A stretch of DNA of 64,000 nt from Vespa crabro (taxonomy: Eukaryota; Arthropoda; Insecta; Hymenoptera; Vespidae), in contig NC_060963.1 in the NCBI RefSeq assembly GCF_910589235.1, positions 6,163,501-6,227,500 of the forward strand, in the 5' to 3' direction. The position numbers and the translations under genes were made by a program. The notes under the pieces are model-generated. The model was not told where the DNA came from, ran no database searches, and saw only the letters and a program-made list of their open reading frames with translations. Each line of letters opens with the position of its first letter. The first letter of the stretch is position 1. Shown piece by piece: positions 46,600 to 57,809 of this stretch.

Positions 46600-49220
46600 T
46601 GAAATAAACGATATTTGTTAAATCGAAAGATCAATAATCTATGATAATTAAATATATAGATTTTCATTTTGTATTATGTTACATCGATATCTTTCGTGAA
46701 TTTATTATTAATTGATTATATTTGTAATCACTTCAACGAATAATAGTAATTTAATATTCTATTTAGGTACTCCTGTTAAGATATATCTACGAATTATGTA
46801 TATCTATTTCACAGATTGAAATTACGAATTTAACTGGATATTGTATCAGTATGCGGGGAAAAAAGTCTAAATTAATTAAATTATCTTAATAATGTTAATA
46901 ATTAATTAATGAAAGATATATTCGTATGAATATGCATGACAAATTCTAAAATCTAGACGTGTGCTAATTAACCCATATATATATATATAATATAAAAAAA
47001 CACGTCATTTTATTCGAAGACATTATTTATTTTATTTTTATACATCATATTTCCCTGCTATATTTATTATATTACAGTGTATGGTCTGGGTATGATTTTT
47101 AGATATGCTATATTTTTTATGTCTCATCAACCAAAATGTTCTTGATGTTCATGCGAAAGCATTAAAAGTATCTATTTACTTATATCAATGAATTTGTACA
47201 AGTTGCGTATTATCACATCAGTAAGTAAACAATAAAAGATAAGGAGATAGGTTCGTTTAATTGTTAAACAGAATTTTTTTCCGTAGCGTTACAGAGTTTA
47301 AATAGAAGTCGTTCGGATAACAATAACAGTTTAATGTCTCCGTCATCAAGTTTTTATTAACTAAAGTATAACTCGAGAAAGAAAGTAATAATTAGGAAAG
47401 GAGAGAATTTATTTAAGACAAGTGTTTTGGTGTCGTTTTCGTAAGTAAGTTTGTGAAGAAACTTTTGAAGAAACGAGTGATCCCTTATGACTCTGAACCC
47501 GTATATTTAAATCTTTTCACTATTAAGATAATGAAAAAAATATTTCTTTCTTTTTTATTTTTTATTCTTTCTTTTTTCTTTTTTTGATTTGCTTAATGCA
47601 CTTTTTCTTCCGCATCCAAAAGGGTATTGGAATCCGCCGAGTATTGAACGAGAATATAAACCACGATTTCGAAAGTTGATCGATCGGCAATATTGTAAAA
47701 ATAAAAAAAAAAAAAAAAATGAAAAAGCCCGAAAAACTCCACTTTTATGAATGATAATATGATTGAATTTTCCCATAGACGTTTGCGATATATTTTTTGT
47801 TACTTTTATCATGATATACTTAAATGTTGAAATATCTGGAAATTAAATTTCATGATGAATTTATAACATGTTATTTAATAAATCGAAAAGAATAATGTAC
47901 ACAAGAGAATATTTATAATGTTTTAGTAAATTGTTTAATAATAGACAATATATAATAATAATAGAAAATATTATAACGATTTCATTACGAAAGAATTACA
48001 TTGCGATGAATTGAAAAGAAGATGTGTAGCTAATTCAAAAACAATGTAAAACGCGACCGTAATAGATAGGAGATTTCATTTATTTAACATATCTAATATA
48101 TAAGATTAACTTTCTCTATTTGCAATTATTTGTTTCATTATATTTTTTTTTCTTTTTTTTTTTTTATGAAAGATGAGACTAGAATAATTTAAAGCAAAGA
48201 AAAAGAAAATATCAATTTAATTATAATAGATGACGAAGAAGTACGTGACGGGGTTCTTATACAAATCATATTTTAAATTGATAATTCAATCTCTTACCTT
48301 ATAAGAAAGTTAAACTCACGTAATTTTTCTCTCTGATACATCTGTATGAAATGATTTCTACAAAATTGCTTTGAATAAATCACTTCGAGCATAGAAAAAA
48401 AAAATAAAAAAAAAAAAAAAATAAATAAAGAAAAAGAAAAAGAAACATAACATATATATGTCTAATTATAATGCATACCATCTCTACAAAATTGCTTTTG
48501 AATAAATGATCTTGGGGAAAAGAAAGAAAAAAAGAAAGAAAAAAAGAAGAAAAAGAAATAAAAAAAAAAAAGACAGGAAAGAAACGAATGACATTACCAA
48601 AAAGTTTGAGTATCTAGATAATGAAAATGTATTCGGCGTCGTGTACACAGTGATTGATAAAGAAAAGTATAAATAAATTTAGGTAATTTATTTAAGTTTA
48701 TTTACATACAAATCATAATTTCGTATATCGGTCGATAATTAAAAGCTTAAAAGCGCACGTTATCGATAAGATTTTATTCTAACATAATTTTCTAACGAAA
48801 AATTTATAAGTATTATAATCTATCATCGTTCATGGTCATAGAAGATTTTTTATAACGTTTCTTTTTTCTTTCTATTTTTTTTTCTTTTTTCTTTTTTTTT
48901 TTTTTTTTTTACAAATCCAGCATTAACAGTTTTATCAGGTATTTCGTTATTATTTCAAAACAAAACAAACAAACAAGCAAAATATATGTATATGTATATA
49001 TACATGTATGTAGTTCTGTTTATGTAGAAATAAATTCATAACTCTTAATACGTCGTACTTAAAATTAAATCCATTAAAATCTTCTTTAAAAATGAAAATT
49101 AAGCTTGAGCGGGAGAGTCGTATTAGTCGTGTTAAAAGGAACTAAAGAAAGCGTCGGACGCTTTTTGAATTATGAAAGCGGACACACCTATATCGCATTC
49201 GTGAAAACGTTTTCTCTCTC
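46600..49220. other. AT-rich stretch, no gene seen
   Basis: Very low GC. A minor exon-like start on the plus strand at 47188-47220 (MNLYKLRIITS then GTAAGTAAAC) and a strong donor at 47449/47450 have no partners. A-rich tracts lie at 48400-48570. Confidence 0.45.
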
Positions 49221-49229
49221 ATTTTGCAA

Positions 49230-49288
49230 ATGGCTTTCGGAGTCTTTAGTAGTACGCTCGGGAGGCAGGACAATGTAGCCAACGGCAT
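49230..49288 (+). CDS. Candidate 5' coding exon with consensus donor
   Basis: ATG in an excellent context (GCAAATGGC) opens MAFGVFSSTLGRQDNVANG and ends in phase 2 at CAT|GTAAGTCC. The segment is GC-richer than its flanks. The next strong plus-strand acceptors (49507-49508 and 49783-49784) give only short in-phase continuations, so the downstream structure is unknown. The minus strand is also open across this interval (49142-49477), partly through a GA repeat. Confidence 0.2.
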
Positions 49289-49384
49289 GTAAGTCCTGTG
49301 GAAAGGATCCACGTCTCTCAACAGCCACGTTTCTTTCATTTCTCGATCCACGTTACTCGCACTGCACGAGACAAATTCTTTTTG

Positions 49385-49387
<3 letters not shown>

Positions 49388-49424
<37 letters not shown>
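49388..49424. repeat. (CT)n microsatellite
   Basis: About 17 CT units followed by a short AT run. Confidence 0.9.
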
Positions 49425-49426
<2 letters not shown>

Positions 49427-50461
49427 ATGTATATATATATCTTCTCGTATCCACCCACTCCTTCCTCCCCACTGCATGTTCTTCTCGTCACCGTGTTTTC
49501 TTTCGCAGTAGTTACTCTTCGTTTTTAGCTTTACTTCTTACTTAACGAAAATTTAAGTGTTTCTCGCATGTCGACTAACGAGTTTTTCTCTTGCTCTTTA
49601 ATAATGTCTTTTATAAGAAAAAAGTATACCTATTTCGCAATTTTAAAATTTACTTTAAGTCGGTACCTTTTGCTTGCAATAGACAAATTATGAATAGAAC
49701 TTATGAATATTGTAACCAGTATAAAATTATTTTATGATACCCTTTATTACCCTTATTAATTTCTTTCTTTTCTGACTAGCAGAAAACTTGTTTTATATTA
49801 TAATTGAAATAAAAACAACATGAAAGCGAGAAAATGGATATTTGAATTTATTATAGAGGAGTAATAGAAAAAAACGTTAAAATCTTAGTGAGCACAGTTA
49901 AATATGTACTTAATTTAATTTGTCACGTTCAAGAAAGTTTCAACTTCCATTTTTCTCCGTTTTCAAACTCGACAGGAAAAATTGTATGGGCATTGGTGAA
50001 AGGTGTATGTGTGTGTGTGTGTGTAGTTCGGAGGTACGTAAAAGTGCATAACACCCGTGCTTTTATCGTAATTTTATTGTTATTCCGTTAGAAAAGAATT
50101 TTTCTTGGAACTACTTTCGAGTTTAATATAAAATGAAGGACGGTATCAAATAAGCTTTTGAAAATTTTCAAGCAAACGTCACAGAATATAGAATAGGATC
50201 CTTTCATGTACGTACAAATATTTCTCACTTAATTACAAATAATTCGTTTTACAAATATTTTATTAAATTTTCTAATGAAATTATTTACTATTATGCCATT
50301 GTATATTAATCATATATTTCAAAGGAAACATTTGAAGGATAACGTATAATCAATCTATCGAATACTTTGCCATATTAATACTTTTCATCAATTTTTTCGA
50401 ACAATTTTTTCTTTTTTTTTATCTATGAAAGAAAAAGAAAGACATGTTTATTGTACGTATC

Positions 50462-50465
<4 letters not shown>

Positions 50466-50518
<53 letters not shown>
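50466..50518. repeat. (AT)n microsatellite
   Basis: About 52 bases of alternating AT. Confidence 0.9.
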
Positions 50519-50520
<2 letters not shown>

Positions 50521-50844
50521 ATAATAGGAATATACATATGATATAAGAGAAAATTAACGTATTCAAAAAAATTATCATTACGCAAGAAGAACACGAATAA
50601 TTATTTAAAAAACGATAAAGATCTAAAGATATGTATCAATTTGTTGCGTATCTTTTGAATATTGTATTACCTTTGTGTATCATCATTACGTATCACTGTT
50701 GCATAATTATTCATATAAAAACAAAGAAATGGATTTGTCCTTTATCCATTAACATTAATACACAATTGTGATACACAATAACAGGGGATACACAAATTAA
50801 CAGAGTTTCTAGGGAATGTTCTAAAGAGTGAGAAAAAAAGAGAC

Positions 50845-50888
50845 AAATAAGAGTGAGAGAAAGAGAGAAAAAGAGAGAAGGAAAGAGA

Positions 50889-50943
<55 letters not shown>

Positions 50944-50998
50944 CAGAAAGAGAGAACAGAAAGAGAATGAGAGACAAAAAAAAGAGAAAGAGACAACG
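50845..50998. repeat. GA-rich tract with pure (GA)n core
   Basis: The pure core spans about 50896-50936; the flanks are degenerate GAAA/GA. Confidence 0.85.
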
Positions 50999-51199
50999 AC
51001 GACGGTATCGATGGAGCTTCTTTTTTTCTTTTATTGTGTGAAAACACGAGGCTCAGCCTGAAGGTACTTACACGTGTGCTTAGCCCCGTGTAAACGTTAG
51101 ATCCTTCCTCTTTTCTTGGTTTTTACCCCCTCGTAGAAACGTCAGCGTAACAATGGTCGCCGAGTATAACGTTGTTCTCCCTCCCTCCCTTCTTCCCTC

Positions 51200-51203
<4 letters not shown>

Positions 51204-51266
<63 letters not shown>
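51204..51266. repeat. (CT)n microsatellite
   Basis: About 31 CT units. Confidence 0.9.
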
Positions 51267-51269
<3 letters not shown>

Positions 51270-51781
51270 CGTTCTTTTGCACGGACGCGCTTTACACGTC
51301 TCTACGTGGAGAGATATACACCAACGTCCGAGATAGAAGTATTCCTTAGAGCTCGGAATTCAGTCTCGACGTATCTGTCATGTCAACGTTTATTTTCGCG
51401 ATCTTACACTCTCCTCTTTATCTTTTTTCATCTCTTTTTCTCTTTCTCTTTCTCTCTTTCTCTTTCTCTCTGTTTCTCTCTCTCTCTTTTTTTTTCTCTT
51501 TATTTCTTTCTTTCTTTCTCTATCTTTTGTTCCTTTCAACAAACTCGACCATATCGTTCCTTTTTCTGTATGAGCAAGTAATCTGAAATGTCGCATGAAC
51601 TTTCCTATCTTGGAATCGACATTCTAGTTGAAAAAAATTAGGCTCGAGATAAGAAAAGGCATTCTTTATTCCGACTTTCTTTCAATAGATTCTGTATGGT
51701 TCGTCTTGAATCGAAGAAGAAATCTGTGATTTGATGTAGAAGAATGGAACGAAAAGATGAAAAATTCTCTCGTTATACGTT

Positions 51782-51783
<2 letters not shown>

Positions 51784-51838
<55 letters not shown>
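51784..51838. repeat. (CT)n/(CTAT)n compound microsatellite
   Basis: CT units followed by five CTAT units. Confidence 0.9.
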
Positions 51839-52047
51839 CATCCTATGTATATATATATATTTCTTTTTTTTCTTTTTTTCAATTTGAGATATAAAAAAAG
51901 AACAATTTTTATAAAGATTTGTTGATATCGCGAGTTATTAATATTTCGCGATTTACATAGAGAGACCTTCCTTCCATTCGAAGAGTGGGAGAGAAACGGA
52001 CGACGTTGGAGAACAAATCGCAAAGTGGAACATCCGGGTGAGCATTC

Positions 52048-52157
52048 AGTCCCGAGTGTAGTTGGCGAAACTACAATGGCCGAGTTTCGTAGAAGCGACT
52101 TTGTTAACGGACGGCCATCTCTCGCTCCAACGCCGCTCTATCTCGCGTCGTTTTAAC
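52048..52157 (+). other. Possible first exon with initiator and consensus donor
   Basis: A CpG-richer block contains TCAGTC, an arthropod-type initiator, with its A at 52048, and ends at AAC|GTAAGTG (52157/52158). Inside, an ATG in good context (ACAATGG, 52076) opens 26 codons (MAEFRRSDFVNGRPSLAPTP at the start) that stop one base before the splice site. An alternative frame passes through the donor in phase 0. The same CpG-rich block is open upstream to about 51940. It may be a leader exon with an upstream ORF; no TATA-like element is present. Confidence 0.2.
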
Positions 52158-52855
52158 GTAAGTGTTACGAGTAATTCGATGGTCAGTCAAGTCAGTGGAA
52201 AATTAATCGATATTTCGTGCAATAAACGTCAGACAAATATTTGCACTTTTCGATACTATATTATAAACGATCATGTTTTTGTTCTTTTTTTTTTCTTCTT
52301 TTCTTTTCTTTTCTCTTACGTTTCTTTTTTTCCTTTTCTTTTTCTTTGTTTTTCCCCTCCTCGTTAAACGTGAACGTTATCGATCATTATAATTAGAATA
52401 ATAAATAATTTATAAAGATAATGATTGTTATGCGATTCATAAATATATGCATTCGAACATATTGAAAAATAATCCATTGTAATATAAATGGAATACCGGA
52501 AGAGAAATATTTCTGTCAGAGATTAAACAATAAATATCAAATATTGAATATTATTTATCTAATGGAAATGTTCATTCGAAATTCATCGAATGTAGAGAAA
52601 ATATAGAAAAATAATTAGCAGAAAAAATAAAAAGAAAAAAAAAAAGATTATGACATGAGAACACATAATAGTGGAGAACTTTACAGATCATAGTTTCCAT
52701 TACTAGAATCATTTCGAAGAACCTAAATTGTAACAGACATGAGAACAGCATGTTCTCACTTACAAATTTCTCGACTATAAAGAATAATGCGGCATAAAAT
52801 CCGTGGAATAAAAAATATATTCGTTTCTTTATATCATTTCTTCATAAAAAGGAGA

Positions 52856-52858
<3 letters not shown>

Positions 52859-52913
<55 letters not shown>
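52859..52913. repeat. (GA)n microsatellite
   Basis: About 27 GA units. Confidence 0.9.
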
Positions 52914-52915
<2 letters not shown>

Positions 52916-52978
52916 TAAAAAAGAAAAAGAAGAAAAAAAGTATAATAACGTTAATAATGATATAATTCGTTCATTCTT

Positions 52979-53338
52979 TTATTTGTATATAATATTAATA
53001 ACGTTGATTAATTTCATCGAAAGGACATTTAGTTCCAATGGCTTCTCGTTTCGTTCGTAAAACGAATTTGAAACCGATCCCGAAGCCTTATCCAAGGAAC
53101 TTCTTCGAACGTAAATGTAGGAGAAGAAGAGGAAGGTTTCGAAAGTAGTAGACGATATCAATCGACATGGCCGGAGGATATATGTACGCGAACACTCACA
53201 CTTGCGATTGATATTCGCCGATCTTTCCTCGCGTTTCCGCATAGAGAACTCTCCGTGAGCCGGTTCTTCGTGCCGTGCCGTGCCGTGGCGAACTTTGTGA
53301 ATCCGATTTGAACTTCCAATCACGTTTGTGTCTACCAC
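52979..53338 (-). CDS. Candidate unknown ORF, about 119 codons
   Basis: The minus-strand frame ends in TAA at 52979 and stays open upstream of 53338 for some 15 more codons without an ATG there; an in-frame ATG occurs about 32 codons in. It is basic with several cysteines (SMRKREERSANINRKCECSR) and has a hydrophobic, aromatic middle. It is among the longest compositionally normal ORFs, yet within chance. The plus strand carries a 36-codon basic ORF (MASRFVRKTNLKPIPKPYPR...) and a good donor (CTC|GTGAGTAA at 53344/53345), so strand is unresolved. Confidence 0.15.
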   Translation of the reverse strand: MVDTNVIGSSNRIHKVRHGTARHEEPAHGEFSMRKREERSANINRKCECSRTYILRPCRLISSTTFETFLFFSYIYVRRSSLDKASGSVSNSFYERNEKPLELNVLSMKLINVINIIYK

Positions 53339-53401
53339 GGTCTCGTGAGTAATCAGAAAGGTTTTATTCTCGTCTCCCTTGACGCATCACCTACGCTTCG
53401 T

Positions 53402-53404
<3 letters not shown>

Positions 53405-53459
<55 letters not shown>
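53405..53459. repeat. (CT)n microsatellite
   Basis: About 27 CT units, followed by CTAT-type units. Confidence 0.9.
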
Positions 53460-53467
<8 letters not shown>

Positions 53468-53998
53468 ATCTCTCTATCTATCTATTTATCTGTATCTTGG
53501 TGATAACTTTATTTTCAATTACTTTTAATCCCATCTCTTTCAGCTCTTCTAAACAAATACTTATGTTAGATAATAGAATTTTGCACTCTAAACGTATACT
53601 TATAGATAGTATTAAAGAAGTACAATAAGAAATATAAAATATGTATTTACGTAATAATTACGATTTTATTTCTTAATTATAAATTATATTGATTGATAAA
53701 AGTTTGACAGAATTGTTTTTTATAATAAAAATTAATCTTGTAAAATTTGTACGAATATATCTATGAAATTTCTTACTCAGGTATCTAATCTCTATATATA
53801 TGAGAATAGTTTTTGCTAGGAATTAATTGAATTAATTAGTTTTCGTATGAATTCATTGCGTAATTAATTGTAATTTATATTTTTTCTATTAGGAAAAAAA
53901 TATCATTTATTTATACAAATACAATAATTCCTTGAAACACTTTAGTATGGATATATAGATATATAATCTATGAAAAAAAGGGAGGAAAAAAGGTATAG

Positions 53999-54226
53999 AA
54001 AATCGATAACAAATCAGCACTTGATATTTATCTTATCGTATATTACACTAGTAAAATTCAACTTTGGTCTAGTTTACAACTAGAGACTATACCTCGTAAA
54101 GGATGTAATCTCCGAATGAGGACCGTTCAAAGTGTTATCTCGAGCAGGTCATCTCTTCGGCCTGCAATTCCTGCGACCAATTTCGCCGGTTATTACGATC
54201 GTCGAAACATTATCTCTCTGTGTTAA
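53999..54226 (+). CDS. Candidate unknown ORF, 75 codons
   Basis: This frame is open from after a TAG (53996-53998) to a TAA at 54224-54226. Its only ATG is at 54116, giving 36 aa (MRTVQSVISSRSSLRPAIPA at the start). The last 120 bases are GC-richer and closed on the opposite strand, which favours the plus strand. No splice partner or domain is recognised. Confidence 0.13.
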   Translation, partial: KIDNKSALDIYLIVYYTSKIQLWSSLQLETIPRKGCNLRMRTVQSVISSRSSLRPAIPATNFAGYYDRRNIISLC

Positions 54227-54287
54227 TTGGATCACTACAATAAACATAGCATGTAAGTTCTAGAAACCTTGTTTATCTTACCCTCCG

Positions 54288-54388
<101 letters not shown>

Positions 54389-54547
54389 CCTCTAGTTGTA
54401 TACCTTGATTATTAGGCTATAGAACATGCTGTTTATACCTATCAGCCAAATCTCTTCCTACTTAACAACATTACAGATAGGATGCTTAATTGACTTCTTA
54501 GTTCTACAACATCAACTTAATTCTTTGTTGACATCTATATTCTATAT

Positions 54548-54583
<36 letters not shown>

Positions 54584-54618
54584 TTCTCTCTCTTTCTCTC
54601 TCTCTTTCTTTCTCTACC
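54548..54618. repeat. (CT)n-rich tract
   Basis: CT repeats with CACT and TTT interruptions. Confidence 0.85.
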
Positions 54619-54879
54619 TCTTTCTGTTTGTCAAAATATAATCCTATAATTGAGATCAAGTTTTATACAATATAATCTCATAATTTCGATCTGATGTATA
54701 TTAAATCTGACGTATATTCATCTATCCATCTAATCTGTCTATTTATTTATCTATCTATCAATTTATTTATCAATCTATCCATTTAAATCTCTACGTATTC
54801 ATAATGTTCATGCAATTTATTTTTTCCGCATACGAAATTATCGTCACGATTTTCTCGGAAAAAGTCATATCCAGTTTGA

Positions 54880-55110
54880 AGAGCCGTGAAATCGAGCGCG
54901 AATCGCGCCACAGGCATGAATTTGATTAGCCGTCCGAGTTCGCGCTTTCTCGTCCGAGGTGCCGTTTAAACCCTTCCGGGTACAAGTTTCTACGAGCCAC
55001 ACAATCCTCTACGACGTGCTCGTGTCGCGTTAGAAAGGGGTGTGTGAGTGTAGCTAGCCAACTGGGGCTAGTTTGCGGACTGTGTCAGTGACCTGCAGGA
55101 CAGCCCATTT
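54880..55110. promoter_or_regulatory. CpG-rich island, possible promoter or enhancer
   Basis: The most CpG-dense block of the window (GAGCGCGAATCGCGCC, CGACGTGCTCGTGTCGCG). It is followed by TCAGTG near 55085, an initiator-like site. Frames are open on both strands, as expected of GC-rich DNA, so no ORF is called. Confidence 0.25.
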
Positions 55111-55153
55111 ACCTGCCCATTTACTTGTTCACCTTCGAAGTTCGCTAATTTTC

Positions 55154-55155
55154 TC

Positions 55156-55232
<77 letters not shown>
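55154..55232. repeat. (CT)n microsatellite, long
   Basis: About 38 CT units with two TAT interruptions. Confidence 0.9.
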
Positions 55233-55237
<5 letters not shown>

Positions 55238-55424
55238 ACTCTTTCTCTCCCTTTCTCTTTTTCTTTTTCTCTCTTTAATAGTTACGAAAGATATTATACG
55301 ATTCTTTATTAATGCTTAATGGTGTCTGGTTAACATTGCAAGTCGCAAAATACTCTCAAGTTTCGCGTTTAAAATTCCTTCATAATACTGGCTATTAGAA
55401 TTTTTAATAAGAAAGAAGATCATA

Positions 55425-55427
<3 letters not shown>

Positions 55428-55467
<40 letters not shown>
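55428..55467. repeat. (CT)n microsatellite
   Basis: About 20 CT units. Confidence 0.9.
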
Positions 55468-55470
<3 letters not shown>

Positions 55471-55703
55471 TCCCTTCCACATAAAAAAAGAAAAAAAATT
55501 TTTCCGTAATTCGTGCCCAAAAAAATTGATGAGGTAATTGCGATGTAATTTTTTTTCTGTGAAATTTTATATCTTCTCATCTGTATACGTAGACTATGTC
55601 GTTATTAAAGAGAATGGAAAGAAAAATAAGAGAGAAACTTACTCGGTTTATGCGAATGAAAAACGTCTTTGCGTTTTCGCGGAAAACGAGACATGGAAGT
55701 GAG

Positions 55704-55714
<11 letters not shown>

Positions 55715-55768
<54 letters not shown>
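55715..55768. repeat. (GA)n microsatellite
   Basis: About 26 GA units, opposite in sense to the CT arrays at 55.15 and 55.43 kb. Confidence 0.9.
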
Positions 55769-55777
<9 letters not shown>

Positions 55778-55797
55778 GAGAGAAAGAGAGAAAGAGG

Positions 55798-55935
55798 AGT
55801 GTAAGAAGGCGAGTTTCGAGAGAAGGTGAGGTAAGTCTCTGTAGTCACGTAACGACGTTTCGTCGGGGTCACACGGTGGCCTCTCGACCTCCACTGAGGA
55901 GGCGAAGTCCCGCTGAGAGAAGTAGATGTTAACTT
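55798..55935. other. CpG-rich island with opposing splice-like sites
   Basis: The plus strand has a perfect donor (GAG|GTAAGTCTC near 55831). The minus strand has an open frame without ATG (from about 55950 downward, including RDFASSVEVERPPCDPDETS) and, beyond the GA repeat, a donor CGA|GTAAGTTTC near 55631. The evidence conflicts between strands, so no gene is called. Confidence 0.15.
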
Positions 55936-56093
55936 TAAACTCGAACGTTCGTTTGCCGATCGAAAAAAGGAGAATATTTTTTCTTTCTTTCTTTTGTATT
56001 TTTTTTTTTTTTCTAATTTCTTTAAATTATTTTTAGTCTTACTCGATCATCGATCGAAGGTCATCTCAAATATTAATTGAAATATATAATTAT

Positions 56094-56094
<1 letters not shown>

Positions 56095-56140
<46 letters not shown>
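56095..56140. repeat. (AT)n microsatellite
   Basis: About 45 bases of alternating AT. Confidence 0.9.
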
Positions 56141-56142
<2 letters not shown>

Positions 56143-56296
56143 TTTTTCTTTTCGTCTTTCGATAAGAAACGTAAGTAATGTCTCCTTGATGGTAAATCGA
56201 AAAACGTTTATTCGATAGGATGGTAAAGCGAATAATAGAACGTTCAAGTACCGTAAGGGTTAGATAGGTACTTATTTGGCGACGTTCCAAGGACAT

Positions 56297-56410
56297 ATGG
56301 TACGTCCGAACGGAATGTCCATTACTCCATTAGCGGGTCACCCTGTTAACTCTTTATGGCTGCTCTACTATATGAGCCTAGTGCTTTCCATCGTTGGAAG
56401 CGAAACTTAA
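56297..56410 (+). CDS. Candidate small ORF with membrane-like segment, 37 aa
   Basis: An ATG-started frame (MVRPNGMSITPLAGHPVNSL at the start) is followed by a hydrophobic stretch of about 17 residues (WLLYYMSLVLSIVG) and a short polar end. Unlike many hydrophobic ORFs here it is not encoded by a T-tract, and the opposite strand is closed. A single-pass microprotein is conceivable. No family or expression evidence. Confidence 0.13.
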   Translation: MVRPNGMSITPLAGHPVNSLWLLYYMSLVLSIVGSET

Positions 56411-57093
56411 TGCTTCGTATTTCGTATCTCGGATTACGGTAAAATCGTTTCGATGTCTATTCTGTCAGTTGAAGAGAAATATATATATGTATATATGTAT
56501 GTATGTATATTTGATAAAGGAAGTATAATGGAAATAGAGAACCAGTTCTCGTTCAATAAGTTTTCAAGACTAATTCTCAATTCCTGGTTTAGTTATGAAT
56601 TTTTTTTTATTCACATACATATATATATATATGATATATAGTCCAGGATATAGAGGAGAAAATGAAAAGGACATAATTTTTTAATTGATTGATCTTGCAA
56701 TAAATTGATTCGAAACTAATTAAATTATATATCTTGATTAAATTTTATGTAATTATTAATGGAGTGTATAATTTTTGATTATTACAATGAATTATTTATT
56801 TTTAATAAATTTCATATTTTCTAATGAATTTTGTTTTCTGATAAATGTTTCATTCTCTAATAGATTACATCTTGAACCTTTTCATGAATTATCGACTTTT
56901 CAATATACATTTTGCAATAGATATATGAGTATGTCAACGAAAAGTATCCACCAAAATTATTAATGATATCTAGTGAGTTTTTCGAAAAACGCAGGGGACA
57001 AGTTAATTTTATTTTCAAAGGGGACAGATCCTTGTCATAAATTCACTTACTTTGGAGTAATCCCCTAAGGAGGGTGACAACTCTCTCAAAAAA

Positions 57094-57100
<7 letters not shown>

Positions 57101-57150
<50 letters not shown>
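57101..57150. repeat. (AT)n microsatellite
   Basis: 50 bases of alternating AT. Confidence 0.9.
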
Positions 57151-57152
<2 letters not shown>

Positions 57153-57216
57153 GTATGATTCACTGTAATTTCATTTTAAAGTGTTATGTTGTACATGTTA
57201 TCACGGAAGATGGTTA

Positions 57217-57462
57217 TTAATAAATGCCGCTTGGTAATCTTAACGCGAAGAGCAATTTTGTTTCTTGGAATAGTACGTTAACTTCCATCAAATTGAAATT
57301 CAATTTTTTAGAAAGCAATTCAAAAAATGGAGGTCGACATACCGTCGTTTCTCGTTTTTTTAATCTTTTTTTTTCTTTTGAATCACGTTTTAAATAAAAC
57401 GATCTTTCTTTCGACGTTTTTTCTTTCTCCAAGGAAATTGATTCGTTGTGCTTTGATTCATT
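57217..57462 (-). CDS. Candidate terminal coding exon, 81 codons
   Basis: On the minus strand a strong acceptor (TTTTCTTTTTTCTTAAACAG, ending at 57463) opens a phase-0 frame of 81 codons ended by tandem TAA TAA. The first half is lysine/glutamate-rich; the second half reads RPPFFELLSKKLNFNLMEVN and ends RLPSGIY. Other frames across the exon are poorer. The ORF at 57556-57804 lies just upstream on the same strand, but no good phase-0 donor was found in it, so the join is unproven. No domain is recognised. Confidence 0.23.
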   Translation of the reverse strand, partial: NESKHNESISLEKEKTSKERSFYLKRDSKEKKRLKKRETTVCRPPFFELLSKKLNFNLMEVNVLFQETKLLFALRLPSGIY

Positions 57463-57555
57463 CTGTTTAAGAAAAAAGAAAATGTGGAGATCCGTATCGA
57501 CGGATGTGAATGTGGTAACGAAGAATAAAAAGAAGGTCCAAGATTATTAGTATTA

Positions 57556-57804
57556 TTATATTGTATCTTGTAAAACGCTTGTGGATGCAATTTCGTGCAT
57601 CGATGAGCTGGCAAATTTCTCAACGTCAAACACATTTTCCATGCCACAATGACTGCTTCGGGAAACGATTCGCTCGGTTTTCATCGAGTTTTCAACCAGT
57701 TCTTCGTTTAATATCTCTTTCCAATTTTTGTTTTTTGTATTTTCTTTTTTATTCCCTTTGCCCTTTTTTTTTTTTTTTTTGAATCCTTCGACTGTGAAAT
57801 TCAT
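57556..57804 (-). CDS. Candidate unknown ORF, 82 aa
   Basis: ATG-started minus-strand frame beginning MNFTVEGF, followed by a lysine run encoded by an A-tract, then a compositionally normal acidic region (NWKEILNEELVENSMKTERI) and a serine-rich end, stopping in TAA. The C-terminal 55 codons have good codon texture. Together with 57217-57462 this is the best minus-strand cluster in the window. It could be an upstream exon of that unit or a separate small protein. Confidence 0.2.
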   Translation of the reverse strand: MNFTVEGFKKKKKKGKGNKKENTKNKNWKEILNEELVENSMKTERIVSRSSHCGMENVFDVEKFASSSMHEIASTSVLQDTI

Positions 57805-57809
57805 ATATA

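Larger units (their letters stand above)
49520..52040. other. Repeat-rich stretch, no gene seen
   Basis: AT, GA and CT microsatellites dominate. At 51153 an ATG in good context (AACAATGG) runs into a CT repeat, and its 142-codon frame is a repeat artefact. Confidence 0.5.

Noticed and set aside
47555..47812. 85-codon minus-strand ORF
   Set aside because: It spans an A-tract encoding polyphenylalanine and ends in A-rich lysine codons. A different frame in part of it looks as protein-like, and no acceptor precedes it.
49148..49164. 8-bp hairpin followed by a T-run, like a bacterial intrinsic terminator
   Set aside because: The context is clearly eukaryotic, so such a structure has no terminator meaning here.
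51153..51581. 142-codon ORF with a good start context
   Set aside because: More than half is Leu-Ser from CT arrays; only the first ten codons are non-repetitive.
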